Notes under the pieces: model-generated
Told to the model about the DNA's origin: nothing
What the model saw: only the letters and a program-made list of their open reading frames with translations
Database searches by the model: none
Position numbers and translations under genes: made by a program
In this document: in pieces, positions 6,628-7,647 of the stretch
Layout: each line of letters starts with the position of its first letter
How positions within the stretch are numbered: position 1 is the stretch's first letter
Source: an uncultured Pedobacter sp.
GTDB lineage: Bacteria > Bacteroidota > Bacteroidia > Sphingobacteriales > Sphingobacteriaceae
Assembly: GCF_946479715.1 (NCBI RefSeq)
Contig: NZ_CAMLHF010000232.1
Location: forward strand, 1-7,647
DNA length: 7,647 nucleotides
Direction of reading: 5' to 3'

Positions 6628-6768
6628 TTTGACATAAAGAGTTTCTGTTTCATGCCCTTGGCAACTTTACAGAGAGCTATAAATAATATTGGGGTTTATC
6701 CTGATTGCCGGTGAGTGAATCGGTTATTTAAACGAGGGGCGCCATCAAACTGCCCTTCGTTTTTTTTT
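6621..6768 (+). ncRNA. Candidate small RNA, about 150 nt, antisense side of the receptor/beta-helix gap
   Basis: The stretch starts just past a full -7 match and ends in a strong + strand terminator. Within it, TTTCTGT (6642-6648) pairs with ACAGAGA (6669-6675), and inside that TGCC (6653-6656) pairs with GGCA (6660-6663), giving an imperfect hairpin near the 5' end. GATT and AATC further along (in CCTGATTGCC...GAATCGG) can form another. The only frame inside is a 20-codon one (6652-6714) with no ribosome site. I do not recognise an Rfam family. The RNA would be transcribed toward the receptor gene, so it could act on the receptor mRNA 3' region or in trans. PUL-associated sRNAs are known in Bacteroides, but no homology is claimed. 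Confidence 0.35.
6731..6768 (+). terminator. Rho-independent terminator on the + strand
   Basis: AACGAGGGGC (6731-6740) pairs with GCCCTTCGTT (6752-6761) over ten pairs, followed by seven further Ts to 6768. The one non-Watson-Crick pair is G-U in + strand RNA and a mismatch on the - strand, and the T-run is on the + side, so the terminator points rightward. No protein gene on the + strand leads into it, which is the main reason for proposing a small RNA. It could also end leftward receptor transcripts less efficiently (TTTAAAT follows on that side). Confidence 0.8.
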
Positions 6769-6778
6769 CCAGCCAGTC

Positions 6779-6802
6779 AGGAAACCTTTTCGGTGGTTTC
6801 CT
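6779..6802. terminator. Hairpin just downstream of the TonB receptor gene
   Basis: AGGAAACC (6779-6786) and GGTTTCCT (6795-6802) form a perfect 8-pair stem with an 8-base loop, 55 bases past the receptor stop codon. On the - strand no T-run follows, so it may protect the receptor mRNA 3' end rather than terminate. On the + strand CCTTTCTTG follows, so it could be a backup terminator for the rightward RNA. Confidence 0.4.
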
Positions 6803-6856
6803 CCTTTCTTGTTAATAGTGATTTAACTTTTATTTCTACATTCATATGTATTCTCT

Positions 6857-7647
6857 TTAAAATGTATAAGTCAATGAAGTGCTAAACGTGCGGCCAAATT
6901 TTTGACTGAAGGTTACCATATCCCCGTTATCGTATTTGTTGCTAAAGCCAGGTTTTAACCGGAATGCGTTACTTATGTCAGAACTTGCTGGGTCAAAATC
7001 CGGGTTGTTTTCATAGCTGGCGGTATTGCGGTAAAATGAAGATGGAGCATTCAGCAGATTTCCGGCGTTGATTTTTACTTCAAATTTTTTGTTCATAAAC
7101 CTGTAGCTCACCTGTGCATCAATTTGCTCCCGCGGCTTCTCGTATTCAATCTGCATCGGATTGTTGCCCACAATGTATGTTTTGTAGCCAGATTTGTTAT
7201 ACATCAGATTTAAGCTTAAGTGCTCTCCTGTATATTGCAGTCCGGCATTGATAAGGTAAGGACTTTGCCCATACATATATCGCTTGATTTTGCTGGTCAA
7301 AATCAAATCTGGCTGGCCTTCTTCTGGGTTTTTTGTAAGAAAAGTACTCCTTACCTCAGACTTCTGCAAAGTCAGGTTTCCATACACGGTTAAACCTTTC
7401 AATACGGTATTGTCGAAGAGTAATCCAAAATTTTTGCGCAATTCGAATTCTAATCCATAGACTTTGGCATAATCTGCACTTTTTAGGTAATACTGCGGAT
7501 TGCCTGAAGAAATATCGAAATTAAGTTCTGCCGGCTTGTCGAACTTTTTGTAGAAGCCACCAACTGACATAATTTCTCCCAGGCCTGGAAACCATTCCGA
7601 TTTAAAATCCCAGCTATCAATTTTTGTACTATATAAGCCCTGATTGC
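6857..7647 (-). CDS. TonB-dependent outer membrane receptor, C-terminal barrel fragment (5' end outside window)
   Basis: The frame is open from the right edge (7645) to TAA at 6859-6857, giving 262 residues. An ATG at 7570-7568 is internal: the 25 codons before it read on without a stop and carry family-typical sequence (LYSTKIDSWDFKSEWFPGLG) directly before MSVGGFYKKFDKP. That pattern, the YGLEFELRKNFG strand, the YLINAGLQY and LNLMYNKSG strands, FEVKINAGNLLN with its conserved GNLLN-like turn, and the aromatic C-terminus (SLTYTF) are those of the last strands of a TonB-dependent receptor barrel. Such receptors import siderophores, cobalamin, glycans or other large ligands across the outer membrane with energy from TonB-ExbBD. 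The plug and any carboxypeptidase-like N-terminal domain are outside the window, so neither ligand nor SusC type can be decided. No SusD-type partner is present downstream; a beta-helix lipoprotein follows instead. Confidence 0.93.
   Translation of the reverse strand, partial: NQGLYSTKIDSWDFKSEWFPGLGEIMSVGGFYKKFDKPAELNFDISSGNPQYYLKSADYAKVYGLEFELRKNFGLLFDNTVLKGLTVYGNLTLQKSEVRSTFLTKNPEEGQPDLILTSKIKRYMYGQSPYLINAGLQYTGEHLSLNLMYNKSGYKTYIVGNNPMQIEYEKPREQIDAQVSYRFMNKKFEVKINAGNLLNAPSSFYRNTASYENNPDFDPASSDISNAFRLKPGFSNKYDNGDMVTFSQKFGRTFSTSLTYTF

Larger units (their letters stand above)
6441..6856. other. Intergenic region of 416 bases between the TonB receptor and the beta-helix gene
   Basis: No protein gene is supported. 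From left to right the stretch holds the leader of the beta-helix gene (6441-6545), an inverted repeat (6546-6567), facing -7 promoter elements (6608-6627), an imperfect hairpin (6642-6675), a strong + strand terminator (6731-6768) and a second hairpin (6779-6802) before the receptor stop codon. The separate entries give details. The density of signals suggests regulation rather than spacer. Confidence 0.6.

Noticed and set aside
6652..6714. 20-codon + strand frame inside the candidate sRNA
   Set aside because: The ATG lies inside a hairpin with no ribosome site upstream, and the length is within chance. It stays possible only if orthologues keep the frame.
6857..7570. A short gene starting at the ATG at 7570 for the receptor
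   Set aside because: The frame stays open for 25 more codons to the window edge with family-typical sequence, so the ATG is an internal methionine and the gene is partial.
1..7647. CRISPR arrays, tRNA or rRNA genes, insertion sequences
   Set aside because: No regularly spaced repeats, no cloverleaf or rRNA-like sequence, and no transposase-like protein were seen on either strand.

Overview
The window looks like a piece of a Bacteroidota chromosome, most likely Sphingobacteriaceae (Pedobacter/Mucilaginibacter-like). The reasons are several lipoproteins with Bacteroidota-style 'SCKK/ACKK' signal peptides, a TonB-dependent receptor beside a beta-helix surface lipoprotein, a TlpA-type thioredoxin lipoprotein, a membrane-anchored OmpR-type regulator, start codons with almost no Shine-Dalgarno sequence, and matches to the Bacteroidota -7 promoter element TAnnTTTG. 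The genus is inference.

Layout, left to right. (1) Bases 1-197, + strand: the 3' end of a glucosamine-6-phosphate deaminase (NagB-family) gene whose start lies outside the window. (2) 293-1039, - strand: a DUF1835 protein, convergent with nagB. (3) 1107-1997, - strand: a ToxR-like one-component regulator with two membrane segments, a periplasmic domain holding three cysteines, and a cytoplasmic winged helix. (4) 2106-3614, - strand: a TlpA-family thioredoxin-fold lipoprotein starting at GTG. (5) 3615-4076: a non-coding stretch that keeps, on the - strand, what looks like the C-terminal tail of a decayed FtsX/MacB-type ABC permease. (6) 4077-4919, - strand: an unrecognised lipoprotein. (7) 5001-6440, - strand: a right-handed beta-helix lipoprotein, followed by a strong hairpin. 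(8) 6441-6856: a structured intergenic region with two face-to-face -7 promoter elements and a strong + strand terminator, suggesting a small RNA of about 150 nt. (9) 6857-7647, - strand: the C-terminal barrel of a TonB-dependent receptor whose reading frame stays open to the window edge.

How the genes may work together: the receptor, the beta-helix lipoprotein and the third lipoprotein form a co-directional outer-membrane cassette, probably for binding and uptake of an unidentified ligand. The TlpA lipoprotein and the regulator form a second co-directional pair in the cell envelope; a redox link between them is only a hypothesis. nagB and the DUF1835 gene look like unrelated neighbours. The most unusual signals are the divergent promoter/sRNA arrangement between the receptor and the beta-helix gene, and the permease remnant.
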